Source: Cochleicola gelatinilyticus
GTDB lineage: Bacteria > Bacteroidota > Bacteroidia > Flavobacteriales > Flavobacteriaceae
Reading direction: 5' to 3'
Assembly: GCF_001637325.1 (NCBI RefSeq)
Contig: NZ_LRXL01000026.1
Location: 1-64,000, forward strand
Length of the DNA stretch: 64,000 bases
Below are positions 1 through 10,101 of the stretch, piece by piece. How positions within the stretch are numbered: position 1 is the first letter of the stretch; each line of letters begins with the position of its first letter. The notes below the pieces were generated by a model that was not told the origin of the DNA, made no database searches, and was given only the letters and a program-made list of their open reading frames with translations. The position numbers were made by a program, and so were the translations under genes.

Positions 1-1778
1 AGCCCAACTTGAGTGTTGAGTATCTCAGCATCTTTGCTTCGTAAATCATAAACCTCAACACCATCCTGATCGGTATCACATACCAAATAAGAATCGATAG
101 GATCTGTGATCATAGGAGCCATGTCCACACGAAGGTCTAGTTCTTGAATTGTATAACAATCTAAATTATTTGTATTTGCAACTCTTGCATATACCGTTTG
201 AAAATTGGGAGTATTATTTATGAATGTTGTTGGATTTAAAATTGGAAAAGAATTAGCTTCAGCAGTAGCAAAAGAAGTAAAATATGTAACTATTGCATCT
301 GGATTATTTCCAGTAATTTCACCATCTTTTGTCGTTAGATCAAATTCTGCTCTACCATCGTTAGGTGCTTCGTCACAAAGAACATAAGGGGTAGGTTCGA
401 CGACTTCTGGAGTTTCAGTTAAAGTAATTGTAAAAGAACCCGTAGCAAAACAATTAGGATTCACAACACTTTCAATACGAACGGATATGGATTCTGTTGG
501 GCCAGTTACATCATAATTATTTGGAAGAGCATCCACACCCATCGTTGCATCTGCAGGCGAGTTGTGGTACGTAATTACATATTCTAGGGGATTTTGACCT
601 CCTAAAACTTGTAAATCTTTTAAATCACTAAGATTAACAGTTTCAAACCCGTTGTTTCCTGTATCACAAATATTTTCATTAGTAAGCGTTCCTATTGCAG
701 TTGGAACAAACCTAATAAGGAATGAGGCTGTTTCAGAACAAGTGCCTGAAAGGTCTTCAATTCGAACAAAAATTGTTTCTTCAGTTCCTGTAATTGGGTA
801 ATTAGTATCGTTTGCTATTGGATTCGCTCCAGAATTTGCGTCAGCTTGAGAAGTATGATACGTTACATTAAACAAAGTTTGATCCTGTGTCCCTAAAACA
901 TTATCTGTATTTTCTGTAAGATCAAAAATACCAACTGACATCCCATCATCACAAATAAATAAGTTTTCTGGAGTAGAAAAAATTATAGGAGATGGATTTA
1001 CAACAACTTCAAACTCCTTATTTGGAACACCACCACCTGGAATTGTATAAATTACTTGATATACACCTCCTTGCGTTACATCTATTGTTGGAAAATTTCC
1101 ATTAAAAATAGTGACAAATCCGCTTCCATCGTCATATTGCCATTCGTAATTTGTAGCACTTATAATTGTACCGTCTAGTGTAAAAGTGTCTCCCTCACAC
1201 CCTTCTTGTGTTGTAACAATAGAACAATCGGTAGTACCCGTTCCTCCTACTTGTTCTAGCTTAATAAAGCCAGCCATATTCGCATAATTTGTAATCATTA
1301 ACACATAAATATCTCCAGGATTAGCTCCTGTAATATTGAGGGGTTCGATTGGATCGATCGAATAATCGCAACCCACCTGATTTCCAAGCTGTAAAAATGA
1401 AGGATCACAATAATCGTCATCCTCATCAAAAGGTCCCCACGCAATAAAATCAACATCTAATGGATCTCCAATGGGATTTCCGTTTGCATCAAAAGCGGTA
1501 TTCTGAACGATTTCAAAATTTAAATCTCCTCCAGTATCAATTTGTAAATAGAACCAAGCAGGATTTGGTTGCGTTGTGAGGCAGTTATAGTCTGGCCCAG
1601 CTTCTGCTGTACCAGAGCAGTCGGCACCCCCCATATCGGAGCAGTTCTCAAAAATCAACGAGTTATCACCACCGGCACAAAAAGGCTCTATATCGGCACA
1701 CGTACTTCCTTGCGCAAATGTTAATGTGGTACTGAATAAAAGAAATAATAATGAGGTTATTAAGGAGTATTTTTTCAT
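1..1778 (-). CDS. Large secreted repeat protein, 5' part only (probable T9SS cargo)
   Basis: The frame opens at an ATG at 1776-1778 and stays open to the window edge, so about 592 residues of the N-terminal part are visible and the C-terminus is missing. Residues 1-23 look like a signal peptide (start MKKYSLITSLLF, ending near FAQG). Residues 24-165 form a Cys-containing domain, followed by an Ig/PKD-like segment (about 170-250, with YEWQYDDGSG). After that come at least three related units of 90-100 residues of the type 'ICDDG...FDLT...TYHTSQADA...VRIED..GTC'. Such units are common in Flavobacteriaceae proteins that end in a gliding-motility/type B T9SS sorting domain, but that domain would lie outside the window, so the secretion route is inferred. 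It is divergent from folE. Confidence 0.8.
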   Translation of the reverse strand, partial: MKKYSLITSLLFLLFSTTLTFAQGSTCADIEPFCAGGDNSLIFENCSDMGGADCSGTAEAGPDYNCLTTQPNPAWFYLQIDTGGDLNFEIVQNTAFDANGNPIGDPLDVDFIAWGPFDEDDDYCDPSFLQLGNQVGCDYSIDPIEPLNITGANPGDIYVLMITNYANMAGFIKLEQVGGTGTTDCSIVTTQEGCEGDTFTLDGTIISATNYEWQYDDGSGFVTIFNGNFPTIDVTQGGVYQVIYTIPGGGVPNKEFEVVVNPSPIIFSTPENLFICDDGMSVGIFDLTENTDNVLGTQDQTLFNVTYHTSQADANSGANPIANDTNYPITGTEETIFVRIEDLSGTCSETASFLIRFVPTAIGTLTNENICDTGNNGFETVNLSDLKDLQVLGGQNPLEYVITYHNSPADATMGVDALPNNYDVTGPTESISVRIESVVNPNCFATGSFTITLTETPEVVEPTPYVLCDEAPNDGRAEFDLTTKDGEITGNNPDAIVTYFTSFATAEANSFPILNPTTFINNTPNFQTVYARVANTNNLDCYTIQELDLRVDMAPMITDPIDSYLVCDTDQDGVEVYDLRSKDAEILNTQVG

Positions 1779-1882
1779 TTCGATGTTGCTAATGGAATAA
1801 TTTGCGAAAATTAAGAAAATTTTATGAAACAAAATCGTTAAAATAAGTGAGATCTGCTTTTTAATACCATGGCTTGATTGCG

Positions 1883-1890
1883 TATCTTTG
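1883..1890 (+). promoter_or_regulatory. Promoter -7 box for folE
   Basis: TATCTTTG is an exact match to the Bacteroidota sigma-A -7 consensus TAnnTTTG. It lies about 50 bases before the folE ATG in the intergenic space shared with the divergent gene. No good TTTG -33 box is seen at the usual distance. Confidence 0.55.
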
Positions 1891-1940
1891 CCATCTATTT
1901 TCTATAATTTTAAAAAAATTCCTTATAAGGTAGCGCACGA

Positions 1941-2618
1941 ATGGATTCAGAAAAACTGTTTAATACAATAGAAGATCTAGGTAACGATCACATAGGAACT
2001 GCTTCAGACACTCCACTTCGAAAAGATGCATTTGAGCTTAGTGATATTGAAAAAATTGCAAGTATTAAAAAAGATGTCCACAATATCTTACATACACTTG
2101 GTCTTGATCTTACAGACGACAGCTTAAAAGGAACTCCTACACGTGTAGCTAAAATGTTCGTACAAGAATTATTTGGTGGTCTTCACCCCGACCGAAAACC
2201 AAAAGCTTCTACTTTCGACAATAAATATAAATATAAAGAAATGCTTGTAGAGAAGAATATAACCCTCTACTCTACTTGCGAACACCATTTATTACCTATC
2301 GTAGGAAAAGCACACATCGCTTATATCTCGAATGGAAATGTTGTTGGGCTTAGTAAGATGAACCGAATTGTTGACTACTATGCAAAAAGACCTCAAGTAC
2401 AAGAACGATTAACCATGCAAGTGGTACAAGAGCTTCAAAAAGTGTTAGGCACAGAGGACGTTGCCTGTGTGATAGATGCAAAGCATCTCTGTGTTAATTC
2501 AAGAGGAATTCGTGATGTTGACAGCAGTACCGTAACCAGTGAGTTTGGGGGTGCCTTCAAAAATCCAGAAACAAGACGGGACTTCCTAGATTATATTAAT
2601 TTAGATACAGATTTTTAA
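1941..2618 (+). CDS. folE: GTP cyclohydrolase I
   Basis: Converts GTP to 7,8-dihydroneopterin triphosphate, the first step of folate/pterin synthesis and of 7-deazaguanine (queuosine) synthesis; cytosolic. The 225 residues match a full-length type I enzyme. Visible motifs are CEHHLLP (113-119) with zinc ligands Cys113 and His116, GLSKMNRIV (136-144), RPQVQERLT (150-158) and CVNSRGI (184-190) with the third zinc ligand Cys184. The unconserved N-terminal 35 residues are usual for the family. QueE, another enzyme of the deazaguanine branch, is at 15772-16401 in this window. Confidence 0.96.
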   Translation: MDSEKLFNTIEDLGNDHIGTASDTPLRKDAFELSDIEKIASIKKDVHNILHTLGLDLTDDSLKGTPTRVAKMFVQELFGGLHPDRKPKASTFDNKYKYKEMLVEKNITLYSTCEHHLLPIVGKAHIAYISNGNVVGLSKMNRIVDYYAKRPQVQERLTMQVVQELQKVLGTEDVACVIDAKHLCVNSRGIRDVDSSTVTSEFGGAFKNPETRRDFLDYINLDTDF

Positions 2619-2695
2619 CCCTAATTCGCAATAACTTTTCAGAAGTAGTTATCTTAACTATTGATTAGTTTTTAATCCCCTTTACACCAAATCCC

Positions 2696-4180
2696 ATGAA
2701 ATTGTACGAGCAACAAGAACTTCACATTTATAATTCCCTTTCCAAAAAGAAAGAAAAATTCACACCTATTCATGAAGGTGCAATTGGAATGTATGTATGT
2801 GGACCAACCGTTTACAGTAATGTACACATGGGAAATTGCCGTACCTTTTTGTCTTTCGATCTTGTCTTTAGATACTTTAAACATTTGGGGTATAAAGTTC
2901 GTTACGTTCGAAATATTACCGATGCTGGACACCTTGAAAATGATGGAGAAAGTGGAGACGATCCTATTCTTAAAAAAGCACGACTAGAACGTATTGAACC
3001 AATGGAAGTGGTTCAAAAATACACGGTAGATTTTCACACGACAATGGAAAAATTTAATGCACTTCCCCCTAGCATTGAGCCAACAGCTACTGGACATATA
3101 ATCGAACAGATCGATATTGTAAAAACAATTATTTCTGAAGGCTTTGCTTATGTAAAAAACGGATCGGTTTATTTTGATGTCGTAAAATTTAACGAAGCAC
3201 ATGATTACGGAAAGTTAAGTGGAAGGAAGCTAGAAGATATGATCACCAATACCCGTGAACTAGCGGCACAAAGCGAAAAGAAAAATCCCCAAGATTTTGC
3301 ATTGTGGAAAAAAGCTGAACCTCAACATATCATGCGCTGGCCCTCTCCATGGAGCGATGGATTTCCGGGATGGCACTTAGAGTGTACTGCAATGAGCACC
3401 AAATATCTGGGACACCAATTTGATATTCACGGTGGAGGAATGGATCTTAAATTTCCACATCACGAATGTGAAATTGCACAAGCGGAAGCTTCGAATAAGC
3501 AATCGCCCGTAAACGTATGGATGCATGCGAATATGTTAACGTTGAACGGAAAGAAAATGTCTAAGTCGACTGGGAACAATATTCTTCCTAACGAACTTAT
3601 AAGTGGTAATAATGATATTCTTAGCAAAGCATACCCCGCAACTGTAGCCAAGTTCTTTATGTTTCAGGCACAGTATCGAAGCATCCTCGATTTTTCAGAC
3701 GAAGCACTGGCAGCTTCAGAAAAAGGCTTTTACCGTTTAATGGATAGCTTCCGAAGTATTGATTCTATAAGTACTTCTGAAAAAAGCAGCTTTGATGTTA
3801 CTTCATGGAGACAAGCTTGTTACAACGCAATGAACGACGATTTTAACAGCCCTATTTTAATCGCTCATTTATTTGAAGCTTCTAAGCAAATTAATGCGTT
3901 TAAAGAAGGTACAGAATCTATAACCGAAGAAGACCTTAAGTTGCTGCAAAAAACTATGCATGACTTTTTATTCGATGTATTGGGATTGGTTGATACGACA
4001 CATGAGACTGGAGATGATAGCAGTAAATTAAATGGAGCTATCGAATTACTTATTGAACTTAGAAACCAAGCTCGTGCCAATAAAGATTTTAGCACAAGCG
4101 ATCGAATTCGAGATGAATTACAGGAAGTGGGCATTCATCTAAAAGACGGAAAAGAGGGAACTACATATTCACTCAATTAG
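2696..4180 (+). CDS. cysS: Cysteinyl-tRNA synthetase
   Basis: Charges tRNA-Cys with cysteine. A 494-residue class I synthetase with the HIGH-type motif HMGN (44-47), the KMSKS loop at 287-291 and zinc ligands Cys35, Cys230, His255 and Glu259, placed by analogy to the E. coli enzyme. The C-terminal DALR-type helical region contains [10 protein letters not shown] and SDRIRDEL. It starts 77 bases after folE on the same strand and may share its transcript; yidD and lgt follow in the same direction. Confidence 0.97.
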   Translation: MKLYEQQELHIYNSLSKKKEKFTPIHEGAIGMYVCGPTVYSNVHMGNCRTFLSFDLVFRYFKHLGYKVRYVRNITDAGHLENDGESGDDPILKKARLERIEPMEVVQKYTVDFHTTMEKFNALPPSIEPTATGHIIEQIDIVKTIISEGFAYVKNGSVYFDVVKFNEAHDYGKLSGRKLEDMITNTRELAAQSEKKNPQDFALWKKAEPQHIMRWPSPWSDGFPGWHLECTAMSTKYLGHQFDIHGGGMDLKFPHHECEIAQAEASNKQSPVNVWMHANMLTLNGKKMSKSTGNNILPNELISGNNDILSKAYPATVAKFFMFQAQYRSILDFSDEALAASEKGFYRLMDSFRSIDSISTSEKSSFDVTSWRQACYNAMNDDFNSPILIAHLFEASKQINAFKEGTESITEEDLKLLQKTMHDFLFDVLGLVDTTHETGDDSSKLNGAIELLIELRNQARANKDFSTSDRIRDELQEVGIHLKDGKEGTTYSLN

Positions 4181-4223
4181 TAGCAACCCCAATTTACTTG
4201 GTACTTAAAAATCATTTTTAATT

Positions 4224-4472
4224 GTGAGAAAAATAATAACATACCCCTTTATTATACTCATAAGAGGGTATCAGAAATTTATTTCTCCACTTACCCCATC
4301 TACGTGTCGTTACTCTCCTACGTGTTCCTATTATACTGTAGAAGCATTACAAAAACATGGGTTGTTTTATGGTAGTTGGCTTTCACTAAAAAGAATTGCT
4401 TGTTGCAACCCTTGGGGTGGTCAAGGGTATGATCCCGTTCCGCCTAGAAAAGAAAACAAAAGAGAGGTTTAA
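4224..4472 (+). CDS. yidD: Membrane protein insertion efficiency factor YidD
   Basis: An 82-residue YidD-family protein, thought to assist YidC/Sec-dependent membrane insertion at the inner face of the inner membrane. The family core is complete: [20 protein letters not shown] followed by [17 protein letters not shown]. The only start in frame before this core is a GTG at 4224, since the preceding bases hold a stop in frame. In many bacteria yidD sits beside rpmH/rnpA/yidC; here it stands between cysS and lgt. Confidence 0.92.
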   Translation: MRKIITYPFIILIRGYQKFISPLTPSTCRYSPTCSYYTVEALQKHGLFYGSWLSLKRIACCNPWGGQGYDPVPPRKENKREV

Positions 4473-4490
4473 GTATACTATGGCTTTTGC

Positions 4491-4498
4491 TATCTTTA
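4491..4498 (+). promoter_or_regulatory. Possible promoter -7 box for lgt
   Basis: TATCTTTA matches TAnnTTTG at all but the last fixed base, 47 bases before the lgt ATG. Without a clear -33 box this is only a candidate. Confidence 0.35.
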
Positions 4499-4544
4499 CG
4501 CTCTCACACTATCCTATTTAGTGTAACTAATAAATAAAAAATAG

Positions 4545-5375
4545 ATGCATCATTATTTAAGTTTTGTTTGGGACCCTTCTTCGGGAATTGACCTAGGTTT
4601 TTACGTAATTAGATATTATAGTTTAATGTTTGTAATTGCATTTACGCTTGGTTGGTTTATCATGAAACGAATTTTCGAAAACGAAAATGAATCCCAAGAA
4701 AAATTAGACAGTCTATTTATTTACATGGTTGTAGCAACGCTTATTGGCGCACGACTCGGGCATGTTATTTTTTATCAGAGTGAGTTAATCACACAAGACC
4801 CACTATCGGTATTTCTACCCATTCGAACCGTTCCAGAATTTGAGTTTACAGGATTTCAAGGATTGGCTAGTCACGGTGCAGCGATCGTAATAATTATTGC
4901 GATGTTTATCTATAGCAAAAAAGTCTTAAAAAAACCAGTGCTATGGATCTTAGACCGTGTTGTAATTACAGTTGCTGCTGGTGCCATTTTTGTACGGATT
5001 GGTAACTTTATAAATTCTGAAATTATTGGAAAAGCAACCAATTCAGACTTTGGAGTAATTTTTAAACAACTGGGTGAAGATTTCCCTAGACATCCAGCTC
5101 AACTTTATGAATCTGCTGGGTATGTTTTTGTATTTTTAATATTATGGTACTTCTACTGGAAAACAGACAAACGTAAGCACCTTGGGTTTCTCTTCGGAAT
5201 GTTCTTGATCTTACTTTGGACGGTACGTTTCTTTGTTGAATTTGTAAAAGAAGCACAAGTTGGAGAACGAGCAGACTGGGTTTTAAACACCGGGCAGTTA
5301 TTAAGCATACCTTTTATCATAATCGGAATATTCATGGTCTTAAGGTCTTCAAAAAAGCAGTATACACCATCATGA
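4545..5375 (+). CDS. lgt: Prolipoprotein diacylglyceryl transferase
   Basis: Transfers diacylglycerol from phosphatidylglycerol to the lipobox cysteine of prolipoproteins in the inner membrane. The 276 residues carry about seven hydrophobic segments. The Lgt signature RIGNFINSEIIG is at 151-162, the conserved LASHGAA with His110 is at 107-113, and HPAQLYE is at 183-189. The stop overlaps the ATG of the next gene (ATGA, 4 bases), so the downstream lipoprotein gene is probably translationally coupled to the enzyme that modifies its product. Confidence 0.96.
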   Translation: MHHYLSFVWDPSSGIDLGFYVIRYYSLMFVIAFTLGWFIMKRIFENENESQEKLDSLFIYMVVATLIGARLGHVIFYQSELITQDPLSVFLPIRTVPEFEFTGFQGLASHGAAIVIIIAMFIYSKKVLKKPVLWILDRVVITVAAGAIFVRIGNFINSEIIGKATNSDFGVIFKQLGEDFPRHPAQLYESAGYVFVFLILWYFYWKTDKRKHLGFLFGMFLILLWTVRFFVEFVKEAQVGERADWVLNTGQLLSIPFIIIGIFMVLRSSKKQYTPS

Positions 5376-5866
5376 AACGAATTTTTATAAGCGCATCGTT
5401 AATCGCAGCATTTTTACTTAGTACCTCATGTAAGGAAAAAACTGAAGAAGTTGTTCTTACCAAAAAAGTAGTCTTCACGAAAGAAGGTTCTCTTATATTA
5501 AAAAAAGCAACATCAGATTCCACATTAGTATCTTTAGACATAGAAATTGCCGATGATGAATATCAAACCCAAACGGGTTTAATGTACCGACAATCGATGC
5601 TAGATAGCGAAGCCATGCTTTTTGTTTTTAATGAAGAAGAACCTCGTGCTTTTTATATGAAGAATACCGAATTTCCGTTAGATATTATTTTTATAGATTC
5701 TGAAAATACAATTGTAAGCATTCAAAAAAATGCGAAACCTCTTGATAAAACCTCTTTACCTTCAGAAGGGCCCGCGCAATATGTTTTGGAAGTAAATGCT
5801 GGGTTAACTGACCTTTGGAATTTACAAAAGGGAGATGTTGTGGAGTGGAATAAGGTTTCAGAATAA
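5372..5866 (+). CDS. DUF192 lipoprotein
   Basis: A 164-residue protein with a lipoprotein signal (LSTSC, Cys20), followed by a short charged linker and a DUF192 domain (about 45-160). DUF192 features are LMYRQSM, the aromatic FYMKNTEFPLDIIF segment and VLEVNAG near the end. The biochemical role of DUF192 is unknown. It overlaps lgt by 4 bases. Confidence 0.88.
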   Translation: MKRIFISASLIAAFLLSTSCKEKTEEVVLTKKVVFTKEGSLILKKATSDSTLVSLDIEIADDEYQTQTGLMYRQSMLDSEAMLFVFNEEEPRAFYMKNTEFPLDIIFIDSENTIVSIQKNAKPLDKTSLPSEGPAQYVLEVNAGLTDLWNLQKGDVVEWNKVSE

Positions 5867-6201
5867 ACAATTTCAATATAGGATACACCCTACCTTAACT
5901 TCCCTTTTTAGAAACTTCTACTCATTACTTTTTAGAGAAGTTGCTGCTATATAATAAAATTTCGATTATTTTTTTTAAAATTGTATACTCTTTAATGACC
6001 TGCCTTTCTAGGAATTATGCTGTAGTTCTCATAAAAATTCAGTTAGCCTCATATACAATGTAGCTTGTTCGTTCTAATTATTTAAAGGGAGACGAGCTTC
6101 TTTTTCTCTTAAAATTAATGCTTGGAAACATTAAAGCTAAAACATAAAAAACCCCGCTACAACGATTGTAGCGGGGTTTAAAATTTCCGGAGAAAATAAG
6201 A
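5867..6201. other. Intergenic space with one terminator
   Basis: AT-rich stretch between the converging DUF192 gene and secDF. The only supported element is the hairpin at 6149-6179. No credible coding frame, tRNA or promoter box was found; the small open frames here are short and extend antisense into neighbours. Confidence 0.6.
6149..6179 (-). terminator. Intrinsic terminator of secDF
   Basis: A perfect 14-bp stem (6149-6162 with 6166-6179, core CCCCGCTAC) closes a 3-base loop. Read on the minus strand it is followed by a T run (A run at 6146-6150 on plus). It lies about 22 bases past the secDF stop. Confidence 0.9.
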
Positions 6202-9200
6202 TTAAACTGTAACGTCTTCTTCTTTCTTTTTAGTTTTAAGATCGATACCTTTTTTCTTAACCGTATCAAACATTACTGGGGTTGCAATAAATAACGATGA
6301 ATATGTACCAACAAGTACACCTACAATCAATGCGAAGATCAATCCTCGTATCGATTCTGCACCAATAAAGAAGATACATAATAACACAATTAACGTAGTG
6401 ATCGAGGTATTTAATGTACGACTTAATGTGCTGTTTAATGCCGCGTTGATCAAACGGTTTGTTTTCCACGTGGTATGCTCATTGAAATATTCCCGAATAC
6501 GGTCGAAAACAACCACGGTATCATTCAGTGAGTATCCAATTACTGTAAGGATCGCCGCTATAAAAGATTGGTCGATCTCCATACTAAATGGCATGAACTG
6601 ATATGTTAATGAAAAGATTCCCAATACAATTAATACATCGTGAAATACTGCAGCTACAGCACCTAAACTAAACTGCCATTTTCTAAATCGTAACAGGATG
6701 TATAAAAATACTACAAGTAACGAACCTAATACAGCCCAGAATGAATCTTTTTTAATATCATCTGCAATGGTAGGACTCACTTTATAGTATTCCATTCGCC
6801 CCGCTTCCTTACCTTCGAAATCATCTGTAAATTGATCGAATGTCATTCCCGTTGGTAATTCAGGCTTTAGTCCTTCAAACAACATAGCTTCAATTTCGTT
6901 ATCTACTTCAGATCCGGTATCTTCTACTTTGTATTTCGTAGTAATCTTTAATTGATTATCTCCTCCATATGTTTTTGCTTCTGCACTTCCAAAGACTGCG
7001 GTAAGATCTTGTGCCACTTTATTTGCATTCACATCTTTATCGAAACGCACTGTGTAGGTACGTCCTCCAACAAAATCTACACCTTGATTTAAGCCATTAG
7101 TAAATAATGAAACTAAACTAATAGCAATCATGATTCCAGAAATTACATAAGCTACTTTACGTTTCTTAAGGAAATCTACATTTACATTCTTGAATAAATT
7201 CTTCGTGAATGTTGTAGAGCACGGTAATGATTTTCCATTTTTCGTGTAACTATCAATAAATAATCTCGTAATAAAGATCGCAGTAAATAGTGATGTTAGA
7301 ATACCTATTAATAATGTCGTTGCAAATCCTTGGATAGGACCTGTTCCAAAGACCAATAAGATAAGACCAGTAAGCCCTGTAGTAATATTCGCATCAAGGA
7401 TGGAAGATAATGCATTGTTAAAACCATCTTTAATAGCGTCCTTTTGCAATTTACCTTTAGCTAATTCTTCGCGGATCCTTTCAAAAATAAGCACGTTTGC
7501 ATCTACCGAAATACCTATTGTTAATACAATACCTGCGATACCTGGTAAAGTTAATACAGCTCCTAATCCTGCTAAAATTCCGAAGATAAAAAGAATGTTA
7601 ACTGCTAAAGCAATATCGGCAAAGATTCCTGCTTTTCCATAATAGAAGATCATCCAAAGTAACACGAATCCAAGTGCAATTGCGAAAGAAATAATACCAC
7701 TATTAATGGCTTCTTGTCCAAGAGTTGGACCTACAACTTCTCCTTGAATAATATCTGCAGAAGCAGGAAGTTTACCCGCACGTAATACATTTGCTAAATC
7801 CTGTCCTTGTGTAATTGTGAAATCACCCGTAATAGAACTACGTCCACCTGAAATAGGTCCTGAAGTTACACCTGGCGCAGAGTATACAACATTATCTAAT
7901 ACAATGGCGATCTGGCTCTGATTGGTATACGCGTTTCCGGTAAGTTCTTCCCAAACCTTAGCACCACGTCCGTTCATTTGCATGTCTACGGCTACACGTC
8001 CTAAATTATCATACGATTGCGCTGCATCGGTAACTACAGCACCTCCTAATGGTGGTGCATTTTCACGGTTTCCTTTTAACGCATAAAGACCTGAAGTTAC
8101 AATAGACTCTCCGTCCTGCGTTTCAAGTGTTTCTGGTAATTCCCATACAAATTTTGTATATCGCTGACTGTTCGGTAACAAGGCACGAACTTGCGGCATG
8201 CTTAAATATTTATTAATAACCGCCGTATCTTTTAGTGCAAAACGAGCAATAACTGGTTGTCCTTGAAATCCTGGAGAAACCATTTTAGAAAGAATAGGGT
8301 TGGTCGTTGCCATATCAGCAACGGTATCGTTTACATCATCTCCACCTAACAGCTCATTAATTGCTGCATCTTCATCGGTTTGTGTTGAATCTTGAACTTT
8401 TTCTTCTGGAGTCTCCCCAACTTGAAGTTCTGCTACTTTAGAATCTGCCTGCTGTAAGAAACGTGCCATGTCTTCAGACTTGTACACATCCCAAAATTCT
8501 AATTGTGCGGTACTTTGAAGTAATTTCTTAACACGGGCCACATCTTTCGCTCCTGGTAATTCCACAAGAATACGCGCAGATTGTCCCAGACGCTGAATGT
8601 TGGGTTGTGTAACACCAAACTTATCGATACGCTTACGAAGTACTTCGAATGCAGAAGTAATCGACTCATCGATCTTCTTTTCGATAATAGGTCGCACCTC
8701 ATCATTGGTCATGGTAGCATTAATATCTTCCTCTAAATTCTTGTTGAAGAAAATATCAGGAGACGCTAAATTATTTTCTCCTGGAAGCGCTTCAAACGCT
8801 GTAAAGAAAGATTCTAAATAGGTTTCCTGTGATTGCTTCTGAAGTTCATTTGCATTCTGAAGCGCTTGATTAAAAGCAGGATCTTTAGTGTTGTTTGCCA
8901 ACCCTTTTAAGATATCTTGAACAGATACTTGAAGAATAACGTTAATCCCTCCTTTAAGGTCAAGTCCTTTATTTAATTCTTTTTCTTTCGCTGTTTTATA
9001 GTCGATTCCCATAAATACAGGCTCGGCTGCAACAGAATCTAAATAGTTAGCTTCTGCAGCTGCTCTTTCATTTGGCATGTTTTCAGCAAATTTGCTTTTT
9101 GCAAATTCTTCTGCATTGCCTTCCACTTGGTTTGCGATGTATGTAAAGGATAATTGGTACAAACTTACCAATCCAAACAACACAGCAAATACTGTAATAA

Positions 9201-9216
9201 GTCCTTTGTTTTGCAT
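6202..9216 (-). CDS. secDF: Protein translocase subunit SecDF (fused)
   Basis: Proton-driven RND-type accessory of the Sec translocon that pulls secretory proteins across the inner membrane. At 1004 residues it is a natural SecD-SecF fusion, as usual in Bacteroidota. The N-terminus (MQNKGLITVFAVLFG) is the first membrane segment. A long periplasmic P1 region with an acidic low-complexity insert (near residues 265-305) follows. The SecD membrane core holds DANVLIFERI near residue 570, and the SecF half (from about 660) holds DTVVVFDRIRE near 905. Twelve membrane segments are expected. The tail is short and charged (TKKKEEDVTV). It supports export of the many secreted proteins in this window. 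Confidence 0.96.
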   Translation of the reverse strand: MQNKGLITVFAVLFGLVSLYQLSFTYIANQVEGNAEEFAKSKFAENMPNERAAAEANYLDSVAAEPVFMGIDYKTAKEKELNKGLDLKGGINVILQVSVQDILKGLANNTKDPAFNQALQNANELQKQSQETYLESFFTAFEALPGENNLASPDIFFNKNLEEDINATMTNDEVRPIIEKKIDESITSAFEVLRKRIDKFGVTQPNIQRLGQSARILVELPGAKDVARVKKLLQSTAQLEFWDVYKSEDMARFLQQADSKVAELQVGETPEEKVQDSTQTDEDAAINELLGGDDVNDTVADMATTNPILSKMVSPGFQGQPVIARFALKDTAVINKYLSMPQVRALLPNSQRYTKFVWELPETLETQDGESIVTSGLYALKGNRENAPPLGGAVVTDAAQSYDNLGRVAVDMQMNGRGAKVWEELTGNAYTNQSQIAIVLDNVVYSAPGVTSGPISGGRSSITGDFTITQGQDLANVLRAGKLPASADIIQGEVVGPTLGQEAINSGIISFAIALGFVLLWMIFYYGKAGIFADIALAVNILFIFGILAGLGAVLTLPGIAGIVLTIGISVDANVLIFERIREELAKGKLQKDAIKDGFNNALSSILDANITTGLTGLILLVFGTGPIQGFATTLLIGILTSLFTAIFITRLFIDSYTKNGKSLPCSTTFTKNLFKNVNVDFLKKRKVAYVISGIMIAISLVSLFTNGLNQGVDFVGGRTYTVRFDKDVNANKVAQDLTAVFGSAEAKTYGGDNQLKITTKYKVEDTGSEVDNEIEAMLFEGLKPELPTGMTFDQFTDDFEGKEAGRMEYYKVSPTIADDIKKDSFWAVLGSLLVVFLYILLRFRKWQFSLGAVAAVFHDVLIVLGIFSLTYQFMPFSMEIDQSFIAAILTVIGYSLNDTVVVFDRIREYFNEHTTWKTNRLINAALNSTLSRTLNTSITTLIVLLCIFFIGAESIRGLIFALIVGVLVGTYSSLFIATPVMFDTVKKKGIDLKTKKKEEDVTV

Positions 9217-9309
9217 TTTATTTTCTTTTGTGGTCAGATTTTTAAACGCGCGAATATAGAATATACCGCCTAACCTGACAATTGTTTTACGTTAAATATG
9301 AATTATAAA

Positions 9310-9333
9310 ACTTTCAGTAAGATTTCTGAAAGT
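9310..9333 (-). terminator. Weak terminator-like hairpin
   Basis: ACTTTCAG (9310-9317) and CTGAAAGT (9326-9333) form an 8-bp stem with an 8-base loop. On the minus strand it is followed by only TTT before A, so it is a weak candidate for ending the 9424-10026 transcript ahead of secDF. Confidence 0.4.
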
Positions 9334-9423
9334 CTACCGCGAAATTTAAAAATCGCAGTTATTAAGGTGAAGAAATTTGGTTCGGATTATAGCTCTAAAA
9401 AACCGTTGCACAAACTCCTTGTT

Positions 9424-10026
9424 TTATGTAAGAGGTCCTGCCCTGCCCTCCGGAACTCCCCGGTTTAGCCCTTTAGTTAACTTAAAAGCACACACTCCTC
9501 CAGCAACATTTTTTCCTTGTTTTAACGGAGTTGCGACAACCTCATTAATTGTAGTGTGAGCAGGTAAAAGTATTGGTTTATAAAAGCGTACATTTTTATG
9601 CTCTATCTCAATAGCACAACCATTCAAGCTAGAGGAAAAATCATCTCCATTTTGAATTTCATACACACTTATCTTAAATGTTTCTGAAGAATCATTAAAA
9701 GGAAAATTGGTAGTTTTCCCTTCATCAATAATACCGAGAGCAGATTGTTTTTCTTTTAAAAGAGAATGCTTTACTGAAGAAACATCAATCGTACTAAAAT
9801 ACGAGATCTTAACGCTACCATCACTTCTTTTCTGAACGTAAATATTATCAGCGCCCAACTCCTGTAACTGTTCTTTCAACACCAATACCGCATCTGAAGC
9901 TTCTTCCGAAGAAACAACGCTACTGCCAAACTGAACAATAATTTCCTGATTAGGCACAGTAAATTGAACCATACTAAGCCCTGCAATGGCTAGCACACCT
10001 ACAAATAGAATGAGATATCGATTCAT
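9424..10026 (-). CDS. Membrane-anchored protein of unknown function
   Basis: A 200-residue protein with one N-terminal hydrophobic segment (MNRYLILFVGVLAIAGLSMV) that could be an anchor or uncleaved signal, then a soluble region with no family I recognise. The C-terminus is Gly/Arg-rich (NRGVPEGRAG). The longest frame starts at a GTG (10032), but the ATG at 10026 is preferred because a TATATTTG box at 10037-10044 would put the transcript start within a few bases of it. Lies between secDF and mdh, all on the minus strand. Confidence 0.72.
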   Translation of the reverse strand: MNRYLILFVGVLAIAGLSMVQFTVPNQEIIVQFGSSVVSSEEASDAVLVLKEQLQELGADNIYVQKRSDGSVKISYFSTIDVSSVKHSLLKEKQSALGIIDEGKTTNFPFNDSSETFKISVYEIQNGDDFSSSLNGCAIEIEHKNVRFYKPILLPAHTTINEVVATPLKQGKNVAGGVCAFKLTKGLNRGVPEGRAGPLT

Positions 10027-10036
10027 TTTCACGTGC

Positions 10037-10044
10037 CAAATATA
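10037..10044 (-). promoter_or_regulatory. Promoter -7 box (TATATTTG)
   Basis: Exact TAnnTTTG match on the minus strand, ending 11 bases before the ATG at 10026. The implied leader is only a few bases. It sits directly beside the T-tract of the mdh terminator. Confidence 0.5.
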
Positions 10045-10050
10045 AAAAAT

Positions 10051-10074
10051 AAAGACCGTTTCGCAACGGTCTTT
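10051..10074 (-). terminator. Intrinsic terminator of mdh
   Basis: AAAGACCGTT (10051-10060) pairs with AACGGTCTTT (10065-10074) around a TCGC loop. On the minus strand it is followed by a T-rich tract. It is 28 bases past the mdh stop. Confidence 0.85.
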
Positions 10075-10101
10075 ATTTTATAATGTTATAGAAAGAATGA
10101 T

